Origin: Neoarius graeffei
Lineage: Eukaryota; Chordata; Actinopteri; Siluriformes; Ariidae
Direction of reading: 5' to 3'
DNA: 64,000 nucleotides
Assembly (NCBI RefSeq): GCF_027579695.1
Contig: NC_083578.1
Coordinates: forward strand, 5,312,460-5,376,459
Shown: in pieces, positions 1 through 11,374 of the stretch
How positions within the stretch are numbered: the stretch's first letter is position 1
How the letters are laid out: each line of letters begins with the position of its first letter
Notes under the pieces: generated by a model
What the model was told of the DNA's origin: nothing
The model's input: only the letters and a program-made list of their open reading frames with translations
Database searches by the model: none
Translations under genes and position numbers: made by a program

Positions 1-1
1 A

Positions 2-229
2 ATGCTAGAGTGACAGCAAGAGCAGCTTAATCAACTCTCTCAACAGGTCATGCAGATTCAGAACACCACGCGGCCGCATTCGAGAAGTCGCAATGACCCC
101 GTGATTTGTAGATGCTGTAACCAGCCTGGTCATTACGCTAGCCATTGCGATAATGAACGCGCCCCCCAAACTTTTCAGGCTCATCCGCCATCTAGGCTAC
201 CTAACTCTAGCCGGCCGTCGGAAAACTAG
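2..229 (+). pseudogene. gag: Gag C-terminus of a Ty3/gypsy retrotransposon, 5' part outside window
   Basis: The frame open from the window edge to a TAG at 227-229 encodes a CCHC zinc knuckle at about 107-148 (C-x2-C-x4-H-x4-C, reading CRCCNQPGHYASHC), the nucleic-acid-binding motif of Gag. It is followed by a short Pro/Ser-rich tail. The protease-polymerase frame starts about 10 bases later in another frame, the usual gag/pol layout of Ty3/gypsy elements. Capsid and matrix portions lie outside the window. The gene belongs to the same broad family as the minus-strand element at 48-58 kb, whose Gag carries a CIKCDQPGHIARYC knuckle. It is called a pseudogene because the downstream pol is broken; this fragment itself shows no stop. 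Confidence 0.8.
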
Positions 230-240
230 CACCCTCTGGA

Positions 241-3200
241 GTGCAGAGCCACATTTCAGATGGGGTTAAGTTGGGCTCGACTGGCGCTGGTGTTAACCAG
301 TCCACCGTATCCCAGGTCGTGGGGGCTTGTCCCTATGTCCCTGTGTGCATCGGTGGCGTTGAATTGCAGTGCTTATTGGACACCAGCTCTATGGTTTCTA
401 CTATGCCGGAGTCCTTTTTCTTTCAAAATTTCAAGGAGCAGCTTCAAACCTGTAATTGGTTGCAGTTGAAGGCGGCTAATGGACTTGATATTCCCTATCT
501 CGGCTATGCCGAGTTTGATGTTTCTGTTTTTGGTAAGATCATTCCCAGGCGAGGCATATTGGTGGTGAAGGATAGCCCGACTGCCATTCTGTGTCCTGGT
601 GTGCACGGTGTCTTGGGGATGAACATTATCACTCAGTGCTATGAGGAACTGTTTAAACAACATGGCTCTGCTTTGTTCGATGCCTCCGGAAGGCTACCTG
701 TGGCTGCAGTGTGGTGGCAAGCTTTTCAAGCTTGCCATTCCTCGCCACCAGAAGAACGTCGGGCAGGTGTAGCGAAGGTCAGAGGATGATATCCTATCTA
801 CATACCCGGGGGCACAGTGCGTTTAGTGCCAACTACTTGTGCTCAGCGGTTCTCGGTCCAACCTTGCACGGTACTCCTCGAGCCATCCAATAGGCTAGAT
901 GCCCAATCCATTGATGTGGTAGTACCATCCACTGTAGTGAAGGTCGTCAGGGGTACAGCCTATATTCCTGTGGCCAACGTTGGCACTCAGACTGCCAAAT
1001 TGTACCCCAGGTCTGTACTAGGCTGTTTGAGTGCCGTCCAGGTGGTTAGCCTACCCCCTGGGATTCGTGAAGTGGTGGAGCCGGTAGCTGGGCCTGCCAC
1101 AGTCGTTGCAGTTGTTCACGCCCAGGAACAACAGCCAGATAAGATTGAGGCCTTGGTCCAGGCGATGGACTTATCAGCTCTTTCAGAGTCAGAACAAGGG
1201 AAAGTGCGGGCATTATTGCAGAAGCATAAGTCTGTTTTCTCCATGCATGAGGGTGACTTAGGCTGCACTGATCTGATCCAACATGAAATCCCTCTCCTTG
1301 ATAATGCCCCTATTCACCAGCGCTATCGTAGGATTCCACCCTCCGACTATGAGGCTGTGAAATCTCATATTCACCAACTTTTGGAGGCTCGTGTGATAAG
1401 GGAGAGCTGTAGTCCCTATGCCTCACTGATAGTGTTAGTAAGGAAGAAGAACGTCAGTTTAAGGCTTTGTGTGGACTATCGTCAGCTTAATAGTAAGACT
1501 CGTTGTGATTCCTTTCCTCTGCCTCGAATTGAAGAATAGCTGGATGCACTTTGTGGGGCCCGCTGGTCCTCAACTATGGATTTAGCCAGCGGGTACAATC
1601 AGGTTCCCATTGCCAAGCCAGATCGTATGAAAACAGCCTTTTGCACTCCATTTGGCCTCTTCGAATTCAATCGAATGCCTTTTGGTTTGTGTAATGCCCC
1701 GAGCACTTTTCAGCGACTCATGGAGCGCATGTTCGGAGCTCAACACTTTGAGACCCTCTTGCTTTACCTTGATGACATTATCGTGTTTTCTGCATCCGTG
1801 GACCAACATCTGGAACAGTTAGACTCTGTGCTTACACGTCTTTATCGAGAAGGTCTCAAGGTGAAGCTTGAGAAATGTTGTTTTTTTCAGGCAGAAGTGC
1901 GTCATGTCATCTCCAAGGATGGTGTATCCACCGACCCCGATAAAGTGGCTGCAGTGGCCACTTGGGCGCTTCCCCAAAGTGTAGCAGAGTTGAGATCCTT
2001 CTTAGGCTTTGCCAGCTACTATCGCCGCTTTGTAAAGGGGTTTGCTAAGGTGGCTGCACCCCTTCATCGACTTGTGGCAAAAGTAGATAAGGGTAGTCAG
2101 GGCCGTCGCATCCCGCTACAAGGTGCCTGGTCTGAGTTATGTTCCCAAAGCTTCGAAGAACTGAAAAGCCACCTGGTGAGTGCAACCGTTCTGGCATATG
2201 CGGATTTCTCATGCCCTTTCATCCTGGAGGTGGACACGAGCCATAGTGGCTTTTGGAGGCTTGGGAGGCGACCTAGCGGCCAGGAACGTAAAACGCTGTC
2301 TAGACCCGTCCTCGAATTGTTGCATCAGTGGGAGAGAATAGTGGAACGTGATTCTGTCCTGCATCGTCGGGTTTGTCGATCCGATGGGGGTGAGGACATT
2401 TGGCAGGTGCTTCTCCCAGCCACTTTGTGTGATGAAATCTTGCAACAGTTGCACCAAGGTCATGGACACCAGGGGGTAGAGAGGACCACGGAGTTGGTTC
2501 GGGCCCGGTGTTATTGGCCGAGGATGTATGAGGACATCAAAGAGTGGTGTCGGCGGTGTGAGCGCTATACCCTGGCAAGGGCCGATGCATTGGGGAAGGC
2601 CCCCATGGGCCACCTGGTGGCCGCCAAACCTAACCAGGTTTTGGCAATAGACTTTACCATGCTGGATATGGCTCGCGATGGGAAGGAACACGTGTTGGTT
2701 ATGAAGGATGTGTTCTCGAAGTTCACTCAAGCAGTGCCCACGTCTGACCAGAGAGCCTCCACTGTTGCTGGTATTTTGGTGCGTGAGTGGTTTTATAAAT
2801 TTGGCATCCCAGCCCGTATACATTCGGATCAGGGGAGGAATTTCGAGATTGCGCTGGTGCACCAATTGTGCCAACTGTATGGAATAATTAAAACCCGTAC
2901 CATGCCATATCACCCCCAAGGGAACACCCAATGCAAGCGTTTCAATAGAACCCTACATGGTCTTCTTTGCGCACTGCCTGCATCGAGTAAAGCAGAGTGG
3001 CCTCGTTATCTACCACAAATTCTCTTCTGTTATAATACAACTGTACATCAGACCACAGGAGAGTCCCCCTATTTACTGATGTTCAGACAGGAGCCCAATT
3101 TGCCGGTTGACTTCCTGTTGGGGAGGGTCCCTGCTCAGACTGCAGGGACAGTTAGCGATTGGGTTCTAGAACACAGAGGGCGCCTACAGGTGGCCTTTGA

Positions 3201-3861
3201 TGGGGCCCGGGACTGCATTGAACTGGCTGCACGTCTTCGTAAGGAGAGACATGATTGGAAGATCTCTGATCACCCGCTTGAGGAGGGCCAGGTGGTCTAC
3301 TTGTGCAACACCAGTGTACGCGGTAGGAATAAAATACAGGATGCATGGAGCCCCACTAAGTATGTTGTGCTGAAAGTGCCGGCCCCAGGGGGGTGCATTT
3401 ATTCTGTTGCCCCACAGGACCAGCCGGATGATATCAGGCATGTCCATAGGTCCATCCTGAAGGCAATGTGGCCTCCAGTTGTGGCAGAGCCACGAGCACC
3501 TGCCCCGCTCATTCAGGAAGGGCCTCAATTGAAGGCCTTAGAGGAGGAATCGGGGCATTGGGTGGCATTGCGGCTTCCTAGTGAGGGTGTCCCATCGCAT
3601 CCGACAAAGACTGAGGTTCCACCCAAACCACTGCCCCCTGGGGGGGTGGACAGTGATGACATGGTCTCAGTACCTAGTGCCCTGGAGGTGGTTGTTCCAG
3701 GTGATTCTGGTCAGCAGGTTTCCTCTTTGGATGGACCCCATCTGGCCAAGGGGGTGCGCCGTAGTAATCGGGAGACGGCAGGGAAGCATACAAACATCCA
3801 TTACCTTCCCCGGCCAGCAATACCTTCTGGCCAAACTCACAGACCTTCAGAGTTTTCTTAG
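241..3861 (+). pseudogene. pol: Ty3/gypsy pol (protease-RT-RNase H remnant-integrase), inactivated
   Basis: One reading frame runs 241-3861 with in-frame stops at 787-789 (TGA) and 1537-1539 (TAG). In order it encodes: an aspartic protease with the active-site triad altered to D-T-S (LLDTSSMVST, about 379-408); a reverse transcriptase with FGLCNAPSTFQRLM and the catalytic YLDD near 1766; and a stub of RNase H. The frame jumps from LEVDTSHSG to SGQERKTLSRP near 2230-2290, so most of RNase H is deleted. A zinc-binding integrase N-terminus (H-H-C-C, about 2455-2560), an integrase core and an RRSNRETAGKH tail near 3760 follow. In the core both aspartates remain (AIDFTML, HSDQGRNFE), but the expected glutamate of the GNxQCERF motif is lysine (QCKRF, about 2929-2943). 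No envelope gene follows. Stops, a missing RNase H and two altered catalytic sites make it certainly dead. Confidence 0.93.
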
Positions 3862-4867
3862 GAAGCGGGTATAGTTCTCTGGAAGTTTTTTCTTTTTTTC
3901 TTTTTTTTTGGCATGTCGTCGGGGCGACGACACAACAGCTGGGGATAGATTGTAACTGGGAGAGCGCGGATGGGGGCGGAACCATGGTGGGTGGTGAAGC
4001 GTTCTCACGGTCCTATTTAAGCACCGGACTTGGGGCGTTTCTAGAGCTGTAGCCGGTGGTTGTGGATCTGGAGAGCTGCGAATAGTTGGCTGTGCCTTCA
4101 TGCTGTCCGCTTAAGCTCGTTGTGAGCTGTGCTGCTCCATTATGGTTGTCGTGGTGGACTTCATGCGGTTACAACAGACTCGGGTGTTGTGTAAGTCTTG
4201 TTGATTTGTTGTGAATGTGGAGACAGTACTGTCGTTTCGCTTGCTGTGTGTGCAGTTATTTACCTCTGCCACACCATTGTCTTGTAGAAATTTGGAAACG
4301 TTATGCGTAGCCATGCAAGAGACTGTGAAATGCGGTGTATCCAATATTTAATTAGCAAGCAGTACGACTAGCTTCAACCAGGTAAGGTTGTATGCCATGT
4401 TCACATTATTAAGTGTCTTTGAAACATGCCATTAATATGTTGTGTTTGTTTTCAGAGGTCTAACCCCAATAACCACTGCCGTTTTGCCTGGAGTGAGTGA
4501 TTGCAGTTATTGTTTGTTTGCTGTGGTCCTTTGTTACTTGTTCGTCACAGCTCCCAGTTTGTTGTGAGAGACCTGTGCTACCGTGGAGCTGAAACCTGTG
4601 TGAATGTGTGTATGTGTAATTGTTGTTTTGAGTTTGTGTTTTTGTTCACTTTAGTTCTATGTGCCTGTTGCATAGTGCTGTCTTATTTTGCATTGCTTGA
4701 ATGTTTGTTTGCTTTTGTTTTTTTGTTTTGTGTGTTTCGTTTTGTATCTTTATCATTGTCTGTGTAAGCTTATTTTTCCCTGTATGTTTATGCTTATTTT
4801 CGGGTTTTTTTAGCAAGCAATCCAGTTACTCCAGTAGCGTAACGTGGGACTATCCTTCCTCTAGCTC

Positions 4868-6292
4868 TTGGGTGGCCAACCCGCGGCTCGCGAGCCGCAT
4901 GCGGCTCTTTGCCCGGTGTCATGCGGCTCTTACATTCATATCGAAGTTTGTGTTTGTGTTTTTTTTTTTTATGTGCGTGTGCGCTTTGCTTGAGTTCAGT
5001 ATGGTATTTTCGTCAAATACATCTTCGCTTTGCTTGGGTATATTATGGTATTTTCAGGTCATGTCTAATGCGCATGTGCATGAGATAATCGCTAAGTTTT
5101 TGGGCAAGGTGTATCTTGTGTCAAGTAGCCTCTCAAAATGGCAATGAAAAAATGCACAGCAAAATGAAAATATGAAGACGAACATAGGACATTTTTAACA
5201 GAGTGGGAGAGTTTATACTTTTTTGTTGAACGTAATGGCAAGCCATTCTGCCTTATATGTCAGTTGTCATTAGCTCATTTCAAAGCTTCCCGCCTCCCTG
5301 AATAAGCAAGGAGCCAGATATGCAACACTAATTGAAAACCTGCACGAAAGCTTTGTAACCCAGTTCCGTGATATACAACTGAAAAGGCCACAGATTACGT
5401 TCCTCGTCGACCCATTCAATGCAGAGATGGACTGTTTGAAAGCCCCGCTTGTCACAGATGAGGCTGCGGCTGAGTTGGAGATGATCGATCTTCGTGAGGA
5501 AGACCAACCGAAACCTGTTTTGAGGGAAGGCACCATTGAGTTTTGGAAAAGTGTGCCATTGGAAAAATACCCAAATGTGAAACAGGCTGCGCTTAAGATA
5601 CTGTCAATGTTTGGGTCAACATACGTCTGCGAGTCTGTGTTCTCTACCATGAAACACGTGAAGTCAAAGCATCGTTCTGTTCTGACTGACACCCATGTGA
5701 AAGAACTGCTTCGAGTGGCAATGACGGAATACAAGCCAGATTTGAAGAGGATTGTTCAAGGCAAGGAATGTCAGAAGTCCCACTAAGCAACATGCATAGT
5801 AAGTGCACACAATATTGATTGCTGTAAATGACTGGCCTGTGGTATTAGTACTGACTGAAGGAGTAAATTTTTCTCATGTTGGCGGGTGACATTTACTATT
5901 AATCTGGCTGAGCAGAGGTGCGTGCTTGAGTGTGTGTGTCTGTGAGGGAGAGAGAGAGCGAGGGGGGTCACATGTATGGTACACATGTGTGGTCATGTGT
6001 ATGGTGTGGCTTTTTTTGGTAATGCCATGAGTCCCACTAAGCAGCATGCATAGTAAGTGCACACAATGTTCATTGTTAAAAATGACTGGCCTCAGCCTGT
6101 GGTCTTAGTACTGTAGGAGTAAATATGTTGGTGTGTGACATTTACTATTAATCTGGCTGAGCAGAGGTGTGTGTGTGAGAGAGAGAGGAAGGGATGGGTG
6201 ATGTTCGTGTGCCCATGTGTATGATGTGGCTCTTTGCGGTAATACAGTAAAAAAATGTGGCTCTTGGTCTCCAACTGGTTGGCCACCCCTGG
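4868..6292 (+). mobile_element. hAT DNA transposon remnant inside the gypsy LTR
   Basis: The ends are inverted copies: left GGGTGGCCAACC (4870-4881), right GGTTGGCCACCC (6278-6289). The eight bases TCTAGCTC occur on both sides (4860-4867 and 6293-6300), the 8-bp target duplication of hAT elements. Because the duplication is intact, the insertion came after the gypsy element was in place. The inside holds a broken transposase and a roughly 200-bp tract repeated at about 5780-6050 and 6030-6240, so the 3' part is itself duplicated. Confidence 0.85.
5138..5786 (+). pseudogene. hAT transposase remnant: zinc-finger start and dimerisation C-terminus
   Basis: An ATG at 5138 opens a frame with a stop after nine codons. 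The same frame continues as KYEDEHRTFLTEWESLYFF and a C-x2-C piece (KPFCLICQ), typical of the N-terminus of GTF2IRD2/SCAND3-type hAT transposases. A stop comes near 5300. The C-terminal hAT dimerisation region follows in another frame (5427-5786), with CESVFSTMKHVKSKHRSVLT being the family's hallmark. The catalytic core between the two is almost wholly missing, so this is an internally deleted, frameshifted copy that cannot make transposase. Confidence 0.85.
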
Positions 6293-6699
6293 TCTAGCTC
6301 TCCTCCACCTGGCTCCCATGTGGAGTGATTAGGCTTATAGAGTGCAGACGTAAATCTTTTTTTCCCCTTCTCTGTGTATTTGATTTTCCTTATTGTAGTG
6401 TGTAGAACCTTAAGTTTGTAGTGTTATTGCCTTTAACGTGTTTTCCTTTTTTTTTTATTTTGCAGTGTAGGTTGTGGTGAATTTCGGTGTGGTGTGCACT
6501 GGTGGTTTCCTGTCTAGTCTGCCTATATAGCTTCTTCTCTAGGTTTATAGTAAGGGTGGTGGGGGAGTGTGAGGAAGGTAAGGGATGTCCCCTTTTTAAT
6601 CAAATTGCCATTTGGTGTCTGATTTTAATGAATTCATGGTTAATTATAGTTTCCCAGTTTGTGCGGTTGCCTTGTGTCTCCATTTATAATTATTCTGTG

Positions 6700-6709
6700 A
6701 ATAAATAAA
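6700..6709 (+). promoter_or_regulatory. Polyadenylation signal in gypsy LTR
   Basis: Two overlapping AATAAA hexamers (AATAAATAAA) lie about 120 bases before the proposed LTR end, as expected for the R region of an LTR. Confidence 0.5.
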
Positions 6710-6826
6710 GACATTTTGTATTGGTATTTTTCTGTTTATGTCTCTTATTATTCTAGATTATTTTTGCACATACGAATCTGTGAAGTTCTTGGGTCAGTGT
6801 TTTAGTCTTGGGGTAGCGTCCCCAAG

Positions 6827-6838
6827 TGGCGTAGTCGG
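6827..6838 (+). other. Primer-binding-site-like sequence after the LTR
   Basis: TGGCGTAGTCGG is what would pair with the CCA end of a serine tRNA. The second gypsy element has a related site, TGGCGTAGCC.., just inside its 5' LTR. Finding one after an LTR that follows pol suggests that another internal region once followed, as in a tandem or recombined element. Confidence 0.4.
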
Positions 6839-6869
6839 AAATTTATTGTATCTGCCACCGGTTACACAT

Positions 6870-6971
6870 GCAAGACAGCCCAAGAAACTTGTAGAACTGG
6901 AAGCCTTTTGCAAGGACGAATGTGTGAAAATCCCCCAGGTAAGAACTGAAAGATTATTAGCTGGCTACAAA
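6870..6971 (+). pseudogene. C-terminal scrap of a Tc1/mariner transposase
   Basis: The frame reads KLVELEAFCKDECVKIPQ, followed by a LLAGYK-type end. This matches the conserved tail of Tc1 transposases (..L.FC.EEW.KIP....L..GY.KRL), also visible in the complete copy at 45.3 kb of this window. Nothing of the catalytic core remains. The match ends exactly where the inverted repeat at 6971 starts. Confidence 0.6.
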
Positions 6972-7052
6972 GTGGACTTCAGTGGCGACTATGATATTGA
7001 ATTAATTCAACAAAGTGTAAATTCAGTATCATAGTCGCCACTGAAGTCCACT
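6971..7052. repeat. 26-bp perfect inverted repeat with 30-base loop
   Basis: Bases 6971-6996 are the exact reverse complement of 7027-7052, separated by 30 bases. The arms have ordinary base composition and are not a microsatellite. They may be ends of a small foldback element or a scar of imprecise repair. Confidence 0.8.
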
Positions 7053-8428
<1,376 letters not shown>

Positions 8429-9160
8429 TGGCGCCATCTGCAGGGGGGGCACAGACCTTTTAGACCCCCCCAAAGATAAAGTTGGGGGGGGCAAAAACAC
8501 CCCATTAATGAAACGTGAAAAAGTAGTAAACAGTACAGATGAATTCATGTTAACTGACGATTGAAACCAACTAAACAAATAATAGCCTAGCTTTGAATGC
8601 AAAATAAGTAATCTATAGAAACGTCACCTAAAATGTTATGATCGGACATGACCCGCCCCCTTTTCCGCTTGCAATATTCCAATGGTTGGCAGTGAGTGAT
8701 TGACAGGTTGCACTCCGCAAAATTTACACGTCTTTTAGTGCTTTGCGCAGACTTAAGACCTACCTGCGGAGCACCATGACTGCTCTGTGACTGAATCACT
8801 TGGCTGTTCTTTACACACACAAGGAACATACAGACCACATTGATTTGAAAAAAATTACCAATGAGTTTATCAGCGCTTGTGACAGAAGGAGTGATGTTTT
8901 TGCGAAGTTTTAGGGCTGATGGGCTACAAGTATACTTGTTAATTTTCGTGGCCATGAAAGAGATGTGTTGTTAAAGTTTGTAAGTAAGATTAAAATTAAC
9001 TGTCATATCCATTAACTCTTAACAGAAACTACATTCATGTACTTAGCCGTTTTTCTACCCAAGAATGGTTGGTCACGAGGTAGCCTTACATGCGGAAATA
9101 TGAGTTTAACGCGCTTAAGCCTTTTTATGGAGTATGGTGCACGTTTTTTTTTTTTTTGCA

Positions 9161-10503
9161 CTATTCTATTTTCTATTGTTATCAATTGGTTAAAATCATA
9201 CTTAAAAGATAGAAGCTTCTTTGTTACCATGGGAAATTGTACCTCAACATCAATGTCCTTGACTTGTGGTGTCCCCCAGGGTTCGATTCTTGGACCATTA
9301 CTATTCAACCTTTATATGCTCCCACTTGGGCAAATTATCAAGAACAACTCAATTTTGTATCACTGCTATGCAGATGACACCCAAATTTATTTTGCTCTAT
9401 CACCTAATGATTATGCCCCCCTTGAATGTCTCTACCAGTGTATCGACCAAATCAACAACTGGATGTCACAAAATTTTCTTCAGCTGAACACAGATAAAAC
9501 AGAAGTAATTCTATTTGGGAAAAAAGATGAAAGACTCAGGATTACCACTATTCTTGACACAAAGGGGATTAAAACAAAAGAAATGGTTAAAAATCTTGGT
9601 GTTTTCATTGATAGTGAGCTAAATTTTGACAGTCACATGAAAGCAATCACTAAATCGGCATTTTATCACCTAAAAAACATGTCCAAACTAAGAGGACTTA
9701 TGTCAAAAAATGATCTGGAAAAACTTACACATGCCTTCATCTCTAGTAGGGTTGATTACTGCAATGGCCTTTTCACAGGCCTGCCAAAAAAGACCATCAA
9801 ACAACTTCAGGTGATTCAAAATGCAGCGGCGAGGGTTCTCACACGAACAAAAAGAACAGAGCACATTACTCCAATTCTAAGGTCCCTTCACTGGCTTCCA
9901 GTAAGCTACAGAATTGACTTTAAAGCATTGCTGCTGGTGTACAAATCTCTAAATGGTACAGGGCCCAATTACCTCTCTGATATGTTGCAGTGGCCTAACC
10001 CAATCAGATCTACCAGATCACAGCAGCAAAATTTACTGGTAAAACCAGTTGTTAAAACAAAGTGTGGTGAAGCAGCTTTTAGCTACTATGCAGTACAGCT
10101 ATGGAACCAACTGCCAGAGGACATTAAAAATGCTCCTGCTGTTGGCAGCTTCAAATCTAGGTTAAAGACCAAGCTGTTCTCAGATGCTTTCTGCTAAATT
10201 ATTAATATTGTCATCTCTACATGTTTTAAACTCTTAACTTTTACAGTCTCTGCATGTTTTAAATTTTACTTAACTTTTATTCTATTTTATTCTGCTGTTT
10301 ATTTTTTTACTGAACTTTTACTTCATTTTATTATTTTATTTCTACTATTGTTTAATTCTTATTTTTCTTCCCCATTTATTTTATGTAATTTTATTTTCTA
10401 TTGTTTACTGTTTTGCTTTTACTTCTGTAAAGCACATTGAACTGCCACTGTGTATGAAATGTGCTATATAAATAAACTTGCCTTGCCTTGCCTTGCCTAT
10501 TCT
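9161..10503 (+). mobile_element. 5'-truncated L2-type LINE
   Basis: The copy contains the C-terminal half of reverse transcriptase and a 3' UTR ending in GTGCTATATAAATAAA and a short TTGCC tandem tail (10478-10497), the usual end of fish L2 elements. CTATTCT at 9161-9167 and 10497-10503 may be the target-site duplication. The 5' end is missing, as in most LINE copies. Confidence 0.8.
9181..10197 (+). pseudogene. L2 LINE ORF2 fragment: reverse transcriptase C-terminal part
   Basis: A frame open for 339 codons carries non-LTR reverse transcriptase motifs in order: WLKSYLKDRSF, LTCGVPQGSILGPLLF, the catalytic YADD (CYADDTQIYF), LNTDKTEVILFG and LGVFID. The conserved L2 tail HWLPVSYRIDFKALLLVYK and AVQLWNQLP.. 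follows. The start of RT and the endonuclease are absent through 5' truncation. There are no internal stops, so the copy is fairly young. A full-length relative would encode target-primed reverse transcription; this one cannot move by itself. Confidence 0.88.
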
Positions 10504-10786
10504 TGTCAGTTGTCTGCCGAATTCATCTCAAAGAAAATTGCATTAAACTAAATTTGTTTATTGAATAAATTGTTTCATACAATGTTTAAAGTCGTGAGAT
10601 TTTTTTAATGCATCATAATAAGTTATCGTTAAAATGGGCGCATCCCACTTGCAATGGTGAATAGTAATGAATGAAAATGACTTACAACTGAGTCTTTGAT
10701 ATTCAACTACATACACTGCCGATGTCATGACGTCACGGTGCAAGAACATAATTCTGACCCCCCAATGTTGATATGAAGTTGGCGCC

Positions 10787-10790
<4 letters not shown>

Positions 10791-10828
<38 letters not shown>
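10791..10828. repeat. (TA)n microsatellite
   Basis: TA tract at the right side of the proposed TIR element, mirroring the one at 8359-8425. Confidence 0.95.
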
Positions 10829-10832
<4 letters not shown>

Positions 10833-11374
10833 CAAATGTGATCGTACATTGTTTTCACACATGCAAAATAAGGTGGAACCCACTTATATATACTGCTCAC
10901 GTGTTTTTAGTCATGTGAGAAAATCATATCTGGAAATGAAAACCACTCTTCAAAAATGTGAATCATAAAGTGTTTAAAAACCTGTAAAATGTTCATGTGA
11001 CTCTTCACACAGTGAAGTGACAACAAACCGACTCATGACTTCATTTTCTTATGAAATGATGATTGTTGCCAGTCTGAATTTTCGTAAATGTCCTAAAGTT
11101 AAATCAGATAAATGCCTTCAACTCCTCCAAAAACTGACCAATCATCAATCTTGCTCCAGCATTTTTTCTCTTATGGAGCAAATCACCTTTAGTAGAGCAA
11201 ACCCTGGAGGAAGAGAGCACAGGGTCACACAGGCAATCAAGCTTAGACAACCTGCTTACTGCAGTGCCTTCAACGTAAACTTATTTTTATTCCCGTCTCA
11301 GGTTCTTGGGGAGCGTTCTGATAGTTTAAAGTTTAAATATAAATTTAACATGAAACTTCCTACAGTGTTAAAGC
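10829..11374 (+). repeat. Duplicated segment A, copy 1 (other copy downstream of DAA)
   Basis: From about 10912 to 11374 this matches 36058-36526 nearly base for base, including GTGAGAAAATCATATCT and AATGATGATTGTTGCCAGTC. The approximately 50 bases just upstream (10834-10882) match the other copy only in reverse complement, a small inversion. Copy 1 passes straight into the minisatellite after CAGTGTTAAA; copy 2 continues into single-copy DNA at that point. The open frame across it is probably not a gene. Confidence 0.85.

Larger units (their letters stand above)
3914..6824 (+). repeat. Long terminal repeat of the first gypsy element, split by a hAT insertion
   Basis: The noncoding tract after pol starts with TGTCGTCGGGGCGACGAC and can end at ..GTCCCCA (6824), giving TG..CA ends. 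Without the hAT insert it is about 1.5 kb, like the LTRs of the other gypsy element here. A TATTTAA promoter-like motif lies near 4014 and polyadenylation signals at 6700-6709. The left edge is uncertain: a purine-rich AGGAAGCGGG at 3860-3869 could be the polypurine tract and would put it near 3870. The 5' LTR is outside the window, so edges could not be checked by pairing. Confidence 0.55.

Noticed and set aside
2209-2931. 240-codon frame on the minus strand
   Set aside because: Lies antisense to integrase coding sequence of the gypsy element and has no recognisable domain.
3862-4500. Envelope gene after gypsy pol, i.e. an endogenous retrovirus
   Set aside because: No open frame with signal peptide, glycosylation sites or membrane anchor follows pol in either gypsy element; the LTR begins at once.
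11017-11372. Segment A as a protein gene (frame from 11017 and its copy at 36202)
   Set aside because: The two copies have frameshifting indels relative to each other and no domain; conserved similarity is explained by duplication.
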